In this document: piece by piece, positions 26,501-39,597 of the stretch
Layout: each line of letters opens with the position of its first letter
Position numbering within the stretch: the first letter of the stretch is position 1
DNA from: Pagrus major
Taxonomy: Eukaryota; Chordata; Actinopteri; Spariformes; Sparidae
Length of the DNA stretch: 64,000 nucleotides
Direction of reading: 5' to 3'
Assembly: GCF_040436345.1 (NCBI RefSeq)
Contig: NC_133225.1
Coordinates: 20,192,040 to 20,256,039 of the forward strand
Made by a program: the position numbers and the translations under genes
Notes under the pieces: model-generated
What the model was told of the DNA's origin: nothing
The model's input: only the letters and a program-made list of their open reading frames with translations
Databases searched by the model: none

Positions 26501-29500
26501 AAAGCCACGGTTAGTTCATGTTAATCTTGTAGTCAAACCACAAACATTTAACTAATTTCTTCTCAATGAAATGTTACAAACCTTAAAGTTAAAGCTGAAC
26601 TATATATCATTTTTGTATTAACAATGAGTCCAATAAGTACATGTGATGTAGTTTTTTATTGATTAGCTATTTAGAATTTCTAAAATACAAATACACACAT
26701 ATCTATTGAGTCGCACATGTTGTTGCGTTTCATTTCAAACTCGTCAAACACTGACACTCTGGTTTGGTGACCGGCCCAGCCTACAAACCCAAAACGTCAG
26801 TATTTGACGAGCTGGAAAAGAGACTCAACAATCAACAGTCTTGAAAATTGGACCTTGAAGTGTTAATGAAACACTGTAGTAGAAATACATTTGATTTATT
26901 ATGCAATTCCAAACCAGAGCTGTAGCTACGATCGAAGATGAAGAGGCCATGTCCTCTGTGTTTTTGTTCTCTTAATTTAACGACCTGAAGTACAGTTTAC
27001 ATTTTAAAATTAAAACTTAACTACAGTGGTTTTTCAAAAGTCGTGTAGACACGTGTAACAAAAATTTGACAGTGTTTAGGGCAAGAAATATAAAGAAATA
27101 CATAAATACAGTCATTTTAGAAAAAGTTCCCACCAGAATTTAGTAGATATGGTAAATAAGTGTTTAGACTATCATGCAGAGAAATGTGGAACATAGATAG
27201 AGCTTTTAAATTAATTAAAAAAAGTGTAGAGAAATGTTTTAAAATGAAATTAGAAGAGTAAGAAGAATACAACGGTTAAAAAAAATAAGAGGATTACTAA
27301 AAACATTTACATTATTTTTAGGGCTCTTAAAAAAATGAATGTATAAACATATCGTCTGGACTCATGTGGCCTCAGCAGATTTTGCCAAACATCGTCAAGT
27401 CCGTTGTCATTTACCAATAACTAGACTGTTGTTTATGCAACTGCAAAACAAACTTTGTCCGGCATTGATGTCCGGCATTGAACTTGCTTGCATGAACACA
27501 CGTATTCTAAATTAGTAGTTTTCCTAGATAAAATTCATTACTTCGTAATGCTTCAACATTTGTTAAATCAGTTATATAAGCAGGTCCACTTATAAAGAGA
27601 ATATATTTAGAAACAGGCTAAACTACCTTTGAAGACAGGGCAGAGGATTTGGACTAGAAGGGACAGGCAACACAGAGACGTGATGCATGAATCATAGATA
27701 AGGGACAAACACTGGAGCAAGAGTTGGAAAAACAATGTGCATTAGAGCTGCAGTGTTGTGACAGTCTGGGACGTAAACAAGACTGAACCCGCAGATCACC
27801 AAACCAAATGAGACTTCAAGAGAAGAATGACTAAGTTGTCAAAGTCTCCCGTAATCCGTCCTTGTTTGTTTGCGCCTCAAACCATTGCGCCCATTTTCTG
27901 AGACAAAAACTGTATAAACCGTGGAAACTGGAGAAAAAGATTAAGTTGGGAAGAAAGTGGAGTGGAGAGAAATGGGGATAGATTATTAAATCCAGGAGGG
28001 TTAGGGCATTTGTCCATGGTAAATTTTGTTGGGAAAGTTAAGAGAGAGGTTACTGAGAGGCCACAGCAGGGTGGTGTTATGCTATGTAATTGTGTGCCAT
28101 TTGTCTTGGCACAGCTCTGGTGTGACTGCACTGTCTCTGCACCACATGAGAGCAACACTCAGGCTGGAGTTTTCTTTAATTTGACGAGACATTAATTGGC
28201 TCGACAGTGTAGTTTGCGTGTAAGGGACGGTGAGTTTGATTGCATTGCTCTTTGGCACGTCAGGATGTCCAGCACCCTCACACCTCGCTGTAGCCACACA
28301 AAGACCGAGAGGTCGCAGGTGAAGCTGTGAGTGCACAGCTGAGTAAGAACAAGAGGAGGTGAAAAGGAGCGAAGAAGTGGGGAGTCCCACGGCTAGGTCA
28401 GGAGTTCAGGGTTGGAGTTTTGTCACCTGCTCAGCTTGGCACGCAATTTTGCTCCTCAGGAGCAGCAGGACTAAAGCTCTACCGCCCCCTACTCACCCTC
28501 CGTTCTGTCTCCCTCTACCTCCCCCTAATTGGATTTAATGAGCGATTTAACAACACAGCACTGCCCGATCAAATCAAACTGCTACTGTCCGCCGCGCTTA
28601 ATCCTGGGTCACTGCTTTGTGATGCTACCAAGTCCCAGGACTCTGCTTTCTGCAAGATTCCTCCAGCCTCCTTGTTGGCTCCCCCCACCCTCCTGTCTGT
28701 TTCTCTTAATGTCCGCCCCGTCTAACCCAGAATGGGCTGAGAAACCTCCCTGTCCAAAAACTGCACCAACAACGTTCTTGCAAGAATGGAGAAAGATATC
28801 CTTAACTGTTTCTTTTTGAGCTCAGTGTGTGAAAATGAATCACATCTCTGGCCCTGCTACTTAAGCTCAGCAAGTTGGTGTTGCTACTAAAAAAAAAATA
28901 AATCAAGAAGCAACTTACTGCAGTTCCAGAAATACCCCACATTTAATTGGTTAACTATGCTATTCCAAAGGGGAATAATTGTTGCCTAAAAGGTGTCTTC
29001 TTAATGGTTTCTTGTAGTTGCTTCAGGTTGCATCTTCAGGCTTTTTATTTTATTTATTCTAGAGACATTGATTTGCCAATATTCATATATTTTCACCTGA
29101 TCAAACAAGCAGAAATAAAGTCAACGCCCTAAAAGAAATCTGTCCAGAAATACATAATAAGGACCCCCAAGATACTTCCCAAAAATAGCGTTCTTGTATA
29201 AGAACATTTATTTCAGCTATGTAGTACCCAGGTCAACTACAAATAACAGTATTAATACTCACTGGTGGACTCAAGGGTGGCATAAAACATGATAAAGTGC
29301 CCTCTATGGCGCCCTTCCAGTGGAGAAAACATAGTTCCATTCTTAATATGTCATGACTGTCTGCGCTCTGGTGCATTCAGCTGGTGCCCTTTTGATTATT
29401 TTCGCCCCTGGCCCTCAAACGTCCTGAGTCCGCAACTGTGTATACTTTACATTCACGCAGATCATTTTGCAAGCCGTGCTGCAGAGTTTCATTCGCCAAA

Positions 29501-32500
29501 GTTCCATTATCGTTCAACGACACTCCAGAGTTTTCCAATCAATTTATCCTTATACGGCATTACCATGTAACAATAAAAGGACTTTATTGGAATCAGTGCA
29601 GCCTTGATTTCGACTGTGACGGATTACACATCCTGAGCAAGTTTCAAGAGGCTGCAACTGATTTTTATGCCATGTGGAATTGAGCGGAAACAAATGGCTG
29701 CCTGGAAGGCAATGGACAGAAAATCAAATCACCACAGCATAGTTTGCAAAATGGTTTAGTCATCATGAAAATGATACTGAAATCTCCAAATCCCTTGTTT
29801 TGTCCTTTAAGCTCACGTGGCTTTCCACAAACTGAATGTTGTGAAGCTCAAACACATCGTTTCAATGCTTCTCCCCCATACTTTTCTCTGCCTTTACTCC
29901 AGTTTTAATGACTTTGGGTAGATACAGGCTTCTGATAAGGCTCGACTGTCACTTTTCTTTCTCATTAAAATTTCTCACATTTATGACAGAAAATCAAAAA
30001 GGTCAGCGTACAAAACATGCTCAGCACTCGGTTGTTTATGATTACAGGATGAGCGGGTGTTTAACGAGGGAGCTGAGCTGGGAAGCATCCACAAATCGCA
30101 AGTAAGACAGTGGTGACCTCCACAAAGCAGTGGTTCAGTTGAGAGAGATTTGTCACTGCAGGTTGTCAAAGCGGCTTCTCAACTTATAATGCCAGAAGCA
30201 GCTTAATTATTAGGTCAAAGGAGAAATGACCAGGCGCTGAGACAGGGTTACAGAGTTCAACATGTTATTGTGTCTGCGTTTGTTTGGGGGCGTCATTGCG
30301 AATGTGTACAAGGGCGTTATTTCCTTAAAGTGTCCCAACACATAACATCATCCTGCGCTCACCGTGCAGACAGCTATGTGTAAGTCGTTACACCTCTATT
30401 TTTATTCAAGAAGACTACGAAAACTGTTTCGTATGTTACAATTCATGCATACATGGATGAATACATTTCTTATAACATTTTAACTGATCTAAAATTATTA
30501 TGCAACATTCTTAAATTTTAATGCGGCTTCATAATGAAAATCTCCTCTCCTAATACTACTGTCAGTGTCACTGCAGTGTATGCCAAGCAAATTCAGTCAA
30601 GTCTCATTTGGGTTTAATTGGAAAACCTAAACTGTACATCTGAAAATCTGAAAGAAGTGCGTACCTCATTTGCAAATAGACTGCAATAAGCAATTTTATA
30701 GGGAGGCTATCACTGAAATAAATGTCACATTGAATTTACTTAATTTGATTATGCCGAGTGGTTGCACGGAATACATTTATCTAAAACTATATTTATTACG
30801 TTGAATGTTTTTATATTTTTTAATTGAGTGCACTTATTATCTTTCAGTAATTTCAGTGTTAATATATTACTTTCAGCTCAACTTCTTTGACTAGAGGTTC
30901 TTTTTTGTTTTTTGTTCAGTAAACTAAATTTAATTGTGTCTACTCAGATGGATTAAATGGGTCAAGTTGATAAGTAAAAAATGATAGCTGTCTTCCATTG
31001 CTGATACTTTGTTTACAACACACTTGTAGCATAACTAATGTGGCCTCATTAAAGCTATACTTAGCTGTAACTGCTCCTACTACAGCTATTTCTTGCCCAT
31101 ATTATTTTCAATCTGCAATTTCAATATGCCCAAGCGTGAGGGGATACAAACTGAATTCAATACTAGCCTTTATCATGGTTTGCAATGTTTTCATTATTGT
31201 AAAAACAAAAAAACAGTACTTGTCTCAAAATGTATTAAGGACGTATAACATATTTCAATCACATATGTTTTCTTCAGACTATGAAAAAGAAGAGTTTCAG
31301 GACAGTTTTGACTGTCAAGTAATGCATGCTGGGAAGTCTGTTGTATTCAATAAAAAGTTAATGACATGACCTGTACGTGTTTTTTAAAATGACTTCTTAT
31401 TGAGTCAAATTAATTTGTTTTAAACAAGGGCAGTGCTTTTTTAAATTAATTAAAAAGATGAGCAGATTTCAATCTCTTAAATAAACCTGTTCAAACATCT
31501 TACTGTGAACAAGGGGTCAGAATCGTTTTTTTCTGTGTAGTAGATATGTCAGCCCCAATAATTTTTCCACATAGTTTAAATAAATCTGTCAATGTCAGTT
31601 TCAATCTAACGTCTCTTTGAATGGTTAAGATATAACAAAAGATATTGATGGAGTACAATATGCTGCAGCGTGTGTTCGCTCTTTCGACAAACGCAGCTGC
31701 ACAGAGGAGCCGTGGGTTCATCAGGGAAAAGATGATGATGGTTCACTCAGTCGTTCATCTAACTTCATATGGTGCACTTAACCACACGGCTGTGTTCAGC
31801 ACATAAGTATCCATTATTAACATGTATTTCTTATTCGTTTGTTTAAAGAGTTAGCAGTTGATTGCCTTCCCAAACTAGCAATTAAAATTGCAGACAAAAA
31901 TGTCTTCCTTATACCGTTATATTTTGCACACATATAAACGGTACGTGCTAAAATAATGCCACTGAAAGATTTGTGCATTCAAGTGTAACAGGGCTTGAAG
32001 ATTAAATATGATTATGTAAAAACACACTGGCCTATATTCTAGTTTAAGTATGTCTTTTTTTACATTAAGCAGGAATTCAAACACACAAGATGAACTCCTT
32101 CCAGGCAACACGTCTGATGGTTTCCTGCCAGCTTGGTCCAGCAACACAAAATATCAAAGCTGGTATCACTGTTAAGCTTGAAGGTCAAGCTAGCCCTTGA
32201 CCAAACTGAGCCACTGGCAGTGATGAATTTCTAGGTACAGAACAAGATTTGCAAATGCATCATTATGTGCGGACGGTCATAATTTCAGGCTCATCTGTGA
32301 GGTATCACACAGAGGCCATCAAACTGAGAAGCATATAATAGAGCATTATCCATGGCACAGCAATGATTTAATAAGGTTATAAAAAGTCCATGCTTATATA
32401 AACAGTTCAAATGTTATCTGACAAGTAATTTCATTGCCTTTAATTATTTAACGCTGCAAATACAAATATGCCAGAACGATTGTGATATGACCATAATACT

Positions 32501-33810
32501 GTTTTCAAAGAAAAGGCCGCATCTGAACAAGCAGAAGTCAGTTGCGCCTTGGGGACATGAATGAAAAGTTAATTTACGGAGGATAGTGATGCATGCATTT
32601 CCCTATTTCCTCATCTTTTAACTATGCTTCAGTTCATACCATGCAGAAAACATCTTCTCTGTGCGATGATATCCTCACTAAAGTAGCTATAACTGAATCT
32701 TTAATGTCCTCCGTTGCTGTGCAGCTCTGCAAAAGCCGCTCACAAGGACACTGACAGTCACACCAATTTATGTTTTTACTGCTGGAGTCTATATCGTAAC
32801 TGACACCCTGTTTTCACTGAGAAAAAAAAAATATTATGTGCATATATCCTTTCCTCCTGTGCAATCTTTGGTAGAAGCTTCAAACTGCTTTAATCTCCCT
32901 GCCATCACTCTGTCTCTCTTTTTTATTCTGTTTTCATTGCTCTCTCTCTTTTTCCTGGCTACTGTTCTCACCCACCCTCCCCAAGTTTGCCCAATTCCCC
33001 CTCGGTTCAGTGGCAGGGCACTGGGTCACGGCACTGGCTTGATTTTCACACTGTTCCCTCTACTGAACGCCACATCAAGTTAATCAGGGTTAACAAATTG
33101 CGGCGGTGCCTTGCTGAGCAGGGCTCCCATCGGCTTAGCGTGGGCTGGCTCTGGTGATACAGATGGGCTTGTAATCTCTGATCTGGGAGTAGAGGGGACG
33201 GATGAGGGTGGAGGTACAACACCACCATCACCCGCTTGGGTTCACCAATGTTTTTAAGCTTGTTTCTTAAGTATGAAACAAACAAACTACAAAACTTATC
33301 TAACTAAATTTTGTATGTGAGGAATAGGCCTGTCATGATAATTAAGTTATCAACTTATCATACATATCTAATCGTATGTATATATTTTATCCTACTGACT
33401 TATGGATGCATGGACATGACCTGTCATTTTTGCCAACCTCTATACTGCCTGTTGTGTTTACATGCGTTTGTTAACAGAAGAATGAAACAAACGTTAGCAA
33501 GCAAGGTGTTTCCTGCCATTATTTGGCCATTATTTTGGGATTTGGCCGTTTTTTTCTCCACATTTTATTTATTGTTTTGGTTATGTATGTTGTATTTATT
33601 TATTATTGTATTTGATTATTTTTTCACATTCCTAAGTCAGTGTCTGAATATTAATAATTAAAATTTCATTGCTCTTTGAAAGGGTCTGCTTACATTTTTT
33701 TCAATTTCAATTTGAAATAGCTTTATTGGCAAAAAATATATATACATAAACAGAGGAAATGTGGTTTTGTTCTTAAAAATGTGTATATGTACAAATGGGT
33801 ACAAAATGGC

Positions 33811-33901
33811 TTATTATTATTATTATTATTATTATTAATCGTATTGTTATTATTATTATCATTCTTCCTATTATTATTATTATCATTCTTATTAATATTA
33901 A

Positions 33902-33932
<31 letters not shown>
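33811..33932. repeat. Interrupted (ATT)n microsatellite
   Basis: About 120 bases of TTA/ATT units with several interruptions (ATC, TTCTT and AATATT). It produces an isoleucine-rich spurious frame. Confidence 0.93.
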
Positions 33933-36900
33933 CGATTTTATTCATTAAATCTGAGACAAAAAATGGTCTTAACATAGCAACAAGACGAGCCTAGTCAGAA
34001 ATTGAGGAATCAAAATGCGCTGAGATGCATCACAGAATAGGAAAAGGGGAGAGCTGTGCTGCTCTACCACACGATAATTAGTATTCTTTTCATCGAGTTT
34101 GAAAACGAGCCAAAGGAAAGCGTTTGAAAAGGTGTATAAAAGTGTCAGAAGTATCCCTAATCTTTCCTGCGCCGCTCTGTTCTCCTCGACCACACAGGTT
34201 AGGACTTGAAACAGAACCAGTGCGATGTCAAGGGTCAAAGAGACCATCAGAATTACAAATCCAGGGTAAGTGTATGATGTTTTAAGATCAAAGAGAGGGG
34301 TAAACACATTCTTAGGGGAAAATTTCCAGTGCTGAAAATGACTGAAGCATGACCCATTTGGAAAAAAACAGAGCTCTCTATGTGCAGTAGCATCTGGCTA
34401 GCTTGCACAACACTGCCCGGGGAGCGCCGGCTATAGGCTGCCCGGACTCGATTATTCATTCAGTCAGAAGAAGCATTACACAACCCTGCTTTCCTGATAG
34501 AACCAATGAAGGAAAAGGAAAATCCTCGGCATGTCACACAGCCTTGGGTGGCAAAAGGAGTTGACCTTTTAAACTAAAGAAACTATGCTAAAAAGTCTAA
34601 CTTCTGGCATTGTGTTTTAGCTTTTGTTCTGGCAGGCTTGCTGTCACAGTGCATCCTTCTTCATAGCACAAGCAAAGCACTCTGCTCCTTTTTCTTTTTC
34701 CCAAACTTTTCTAACTTTGGAGATGTCGCACCTCCTCGGAGTGACACATGTATTATTAACACAAGTTGCAAGTGCTATCCATGCAGGGACACTCTCAGAC
34801 TTTCACAGGTTTCTGTCGGTGCCACCATTTTGATTTGACTGTGGCTCGAGCAGTTTCTTGCGAAAACATTAAGAATCTGTGACACCAGTGCACAAACTGA
34901 ATATTTCATCCACTTGGCAGCTCAAAGGCTCAGAAGTTCAAGCCTGAGAGCACTTCTATCCATTTATTACCAAACTAGCTTCATAAAAGTATTATAATGA
35001 CCAAGTTGGAGGTATTATTCTTGAACTTCGAAGTTGTCCCGTGAACGGGGAGAGGGTCTTTTAAAGTGCACGTGAAAGGTCAAGAAAAGTAGATGTGTGG
35101 GAAAAGTGATGGCTGATGCTGCGGCGTGGATTTTGCCACACTTCCATTTGTAAAATATGCATGTTAGACTAAGCTGCAATGTCCCACAAGCCCCAGCGCC
35201 ACGGCACATCATCCAAATTCAGCCGCACGCCATTTAATGTAGTGATGGTCACTATTTTGAGAGTGATCAAGCCTGGGGAATATGATAGAAAGAAAACAAA
35301 CAATCACGTCCCACTAAACTCCACCTGCCCTCGTTGCCCTCTCTACTCGAGAGGGGAAAAAAACACAGTTCACCAGAAGTTCACATGTCTATTATCATCA
35401 TCGAATTTGGCCGATAAGCCTCCGAACCATCCCTGTGATAGGCAGGGAGGGAGGAGGAGTGAGCTTACCAAACTTACCCCAACAACCACTGTTAATATGA
35501 CAGACGACGTGTTCTACACTTCTGACCCTGATACGCAGGGTCGCTGTTCGGTCACACTCCCGCTGCAGGCTCTGAATGTGTGTGTGTGATAGGTGGTGGG
35601 GGGGCAAACAAATTACGAAAAAAAAAGCAAAACCCCAAAATATCTGTTTCTGGCCCTGTGTCGTAACATTTCTGAGACTGCCCCGCCCAATATGAAAACG
35701 GGTTCAACTAGAGTTCAAGCTCTGAGGCCACGCCCCCTCACCACCACATCACCAGGCAGACGACATGTCGTCACGAGCGAGAAAGGTCTCAACTATGCGC
35801 CCTACTTTCTGGTTCTGTTATCGAGGCCGCAGCGACCCCCAGCGGGTTCCACTTTAACCATTAACATTTCAGGTTATGAACTGCGTCACTGTCACTTGTG
35901 TAATAACTTGTTGTGGTATGAAAGCATCTAAAAGCTGAGAAGGCCCGCTTATGTGTTTTAATTCCTTTAAATTAAATGTTCTTCTACATATGAATCTTGT
36001 AAATTATGTTCATTTGTCCTTGACAAAATGTCCAATAAATATTTTAATATTTCTATTACTTTATCAACTGTGCAGCTTGTTATTTTAAAATTTTACAAAA
36101 ACACCAAAACATACAAAAAAACGTTATATCATTCTGCACGACACAAACATGAGTAACAGTTTAATAACTAAGGAAAACAGATTCTGTATTATCATATTGT
36201 GATTTCCAAAAAAAGGAAAAAAGGTAAATAGCAAGAGATTTTTTTCCACTGATGTTCATGATTTTAATTCTAAGGGAAACATTTAAAGACTGTCATTAGA
36301 ATTTCTAAAATTACCATTAATTGTTAGACTATTTTATATAGTATTTTGATTTACATAATATATATGTATTTTATTTAAACATTAAATTGCTAAAATTGTA
36401 CACAAGTAAAATTATTCTTCTCAAGTGTACATAAATGTTGTGATACAAATAATATCATGTTCAGTAAAATTACATTTTCAGAAATGTTCAGCACCTAAAT
36501 TACATGACCCCATTATCCTGAGTTTTGTTCTTTGAATCTAATTTTTTTTTACATTATATATTATTAACATTATATATAAAAAATTGAATTGAAAAACCAA
36601 CATTGCGGTAAATTGTGACTGCGAATGTAAATAAACGTTGAGCTGACCCTGATATAACTTATCAAATAACATTAATGTTCAATATTTTGTTTGTGGAACT
36701 GAAATTGTAAAATTCTGATTGTAATAAATAAGACAAATAAAGTTAAAATATATTCAATGAACTAAAGATATTAGTACAGCCGATAGTAAAAAGGAAAAAA
36801 AAAAACTGCATTCAGAAAAAAGCAACTTTATTACATTTTTTAAAATCACTTTTTTAAAAATTGTGTACATCCAAAAATGTGTTGCAAAATAATATGTATA

Positions 36901-36980
<80 letters not shown>

Positions 36981-39074
36981 TAGATATTTTATAACAAAAA
37001 TAACAATGATGTCAGTGTTAACAATAATTTCATGAGACAGTGGTTTATAGATATTTCATCAAAAAAAAAAAAAAAGGAAGAAAAACAAAGGATTAATTCA
37101 TCGTCCCATTACAACATATTTACCATTCACACATAGCGCTCTTAAATGCGGTCATGGAAAGGAGGGAATCATTTAAATATAATAACATGCTCTAAATCTC
37201 TTTGTTTAAATTTTTCAGCCTTGGCATTGACAACATGTAACCAGCTAAATTATAGAAATATGTGAATTAAAGATTTTTTTCTTCAAAAAAACTCTTTTTC
37301 TTGCAAATTATATTGTAATTAAGTAGTTTTTTTTTAATTATAGCAAACACAGTTTTTTTTCCCTCTCATTATTACTGTGCGTATACTTTCTCCAGAGAAA
37401 AATGAAACATAAGTCGATGCAGTATGGTGGAAGTTTATCTTTGTTTGTATAGATACATGAAATCCCACGAAAAAAGAGAAATCAAATAAATAAATGCAAA
37501 ATAAATAAGAAATAAATATTCTGGTAGTTCATAATGTATTTTTGGTGTTTGTGAGTATAAAACCTGAACAAATTATCAAGAGGTACAAAACAAACACAAT
37601 CTAAAGCCTCACTGACTGACTGGTTTGTCTTTTCTCCACTGCAACAACTACAAGACTGTTGTTGTACAAAGAATTAGCAAAAAAAGAAGCAGTTCTTCCC
37701 TAAATGTGTATTTGTAGTAGTGCACTTGACCTTATGGAGTTATCTGACCGACTGATACAAACATCAAACATGAGGCTCAGCAGTAACAAGGAGGATTTAC
37801 TTCAGTAGAAAGACTAAGAGCGCCCACCAGTGTTGAAAATGTGCGCTACATCAGCATCGAACAATTAGAAACTAGTACGTCGCTGCATTATTAAAAGCAG
37901 GAAACCTATTTGATCATCCAACAGCCATTAACTTCAATTAGAGTTTGACAGATATCCATAGCTTTTTTTGCTTTAATTAATTTAGGTAATTGTAGATGTA
38001 ATAACTGAGAGATGATTCTGAGCCAACTAATGGGACTATTTTAATGCCAAAAACTACAAGGACTTAGTGTTTTCCCTGAGAATTTTATTACTGCAGTTTT
38101 AAATGTCTTTGAAACAGCATTTTCATCCCCTTGAGATGACAAATACAGTGTTACAGTTAAAACCCACACGAATAAAACTCTTTGTGTTAGTGGTTCGTTC
38201 AGACAAATTGCTTCAATGGTGGAGGCCACTCTGAAAATATTAAATCATAAAGCACATAATTCAACATTTGGATGAATAAATACAACTTTCAAAGCAAATA
38301 AACATACAATTTTGCTCAACTTTTTGCTGTGTTCAAGGAGAAACCTTCATTAAATCAGTTGTAAACAGAAGTGGATGGAAATGATATTTTCCACAAGGTT
38401 GAAATCCTTTTAAATGATCTAAAACTTTGAGTATTTTACTTTAGAGGATGAAAAAACCTAATTTTCTACCAACTCCTTCAATAATATGAATGCCTCTTTT
38501 ACCAGAGGATGAGGTATTAAATAGCTGAAAAGCTAGGACACAGGTCAGCTAAATCCACAACCATAGGGCATGTCCATCAGCTGAGCAATTAGTGTTATAT
38601 TGCATGTGCTGAAACACAATGTGAGATGCACCTACTTTAGTTAGTAGTTTTGTGCAAGAAGACAGAAAGGATTTTCATCCAACGCTTACACGTGCAGTGT
38701 CTGCAGGATTCTATATTTCCATGGGAAATATACATATACACCATATCAGTGCTTTGATCAGCCTCTGGGTGGTGAGGTGTGTGTTTTCACACTGCATGCA
38801 GGTCCCAATGCAGAGAGTGAAACTGTGGAGGGACTCTCAGGTACAGGACAGGAAATCTCCCACTGTGCACTGGAAAAGGGAATAATATACAGGATGAGAT
38901 GCAGCAAGGTGGTAGACAAGGCAGATGTTCATAGTCTGGAAGTTATCTGATCATGCACGCAAATAAATAATTTTCATTTACATGGAAATATATCAACTTC
39001 AAAAATCCAACTGACCACTTTGATTGTTACTGGCTCATATAACATTTTCATGCAAGGAAGAAAATTGTCTTGAA
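33933..39074. other. Gene-poor AT-rich intergenic stretch
   Basis: No gene is supported between the ATT microsatellite and the 3' end of the MFSD8-like gene. A minus-strand frame at 33969-34307 encodes a hydrophobic peptide but has no family signature. From 35950 to 38500 the DNA is strongly AT-rich with homopolymer runs and a long TA tract. Confidence 0.55.
36904..36986. repeat. (TA)n microsatellite
   Basis: About 80 bases of TA dinucleotide with isolated GA substitutions, fully self-complementary and able to extrude as a cruciform. Confidence 0.95.
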
Positions 39075-39078
39075 TTAA

Positions 39079-39522
39079 AGGTCCCATATTGAAGACACTG
39101 AGATTTCCATGTCTCTCTTTAATATAAAGCAGGTCTTGTTGCTACATAACTACTGTATGTTGAAAGTATCAAAACGAGAACAGAGAAATGCACACAGCCA
39201 GCATTTACAAACTGTGCCTTTAATGTTTCCGCACGGCCGGGAGTTGCACAAACACAGAGGTGATGCAAAAAAAATGGACGGTGGTGCCTTCTCAGGCCTG
39301 TAAGAGCTGACCAATTAGAGCAGACTTGGCTCTTTGTAAGGGGCGGGGGCCTTAAAGAGACAGGCACTAAAACAGAGTGTTCAGACAGAGGGTGAACAGA
39401 GGTGCTGCAGCAATGAGCAGTATGAGAAAAAGAATGTGTGTGAACATTTAGGCATGTGAACATTTTCTTGTTAACACCCAAAACAAAAATATGAACCTGA
39501 AAATGAGCATAAAATGGGACCT
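39079..39522. mobile_element. TTAA-flanked MITE sharing TIRs with the 12187-13456 element
   Basis: The element begins AGGTCCCATATT and ends AATGGGACCT, with TTAA at 39075-39078 and 39523-39526. The outer ends match the Kolobok-like element at 12187-13456 but the 444-bp interior is different, so it is a separate non-autonomous subfamily. It lies 71 bases past the stop codon of the MFSD8-like gene, inside or at the edge of its 3' UTR. No coding capacity is seen. Confidence 0.75.
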
Positions 39523-39527
39523 TTAAT
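39522..39527 (-). promoter_or_regulatory. Possible ATTAAA polyadenylation signal at the MITE junction
   Basis: On the minus strand the bases read ATTAAA, formed partly by the TTAA duplication and partly by flanking DNA, 71 nt after the MFSD8-like stop codon. ATTAAA is the commonest variant poly(A) signal. Others occur inside the MITE (39118-39123), and a canonical AATAAA on the minus strand lies near 38088-38093, so the site actually used is unknown. Confidence 0.3.
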
Positions 39528-39597
39528 ACAATACATTATCTGTATGATATTGGTAAAGAGCTACCTTCCACTTCTATTGCATCAACCAACTGTGGGA

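Larger units (their letters stand above)
16727..33810. other. Gene-poor intergenic region, central part
   Basis: No coding exon set can be supported. The longest frame (18415-18966, 183 codons) shows no domain, no membrane topology and no plausible splice partners. From about 23900 to 27600 the DNA is very AT-rich with motifs recurring in loosely repeated form (23900-24350), probably an old interspersed repeat. Non-repetitive pieces (22080-22560 and 29440-29700) are the best candidates for regulatory elements, by appearance only. Confidence 0.55.

Noticed and set aside
27877..28725. Several overlapping 90-100 codon frames on both strands
   Set aside because: Mutually overlapping with no domain features or consistent splice sites; treated as background.
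33969..34307. Minus-strand hydrophobic frame resembling a membrane protein
   Set aside because: Hydrophobicity alone is common in AT-rich frames. No start context, homologous motif or paired exons could be found.
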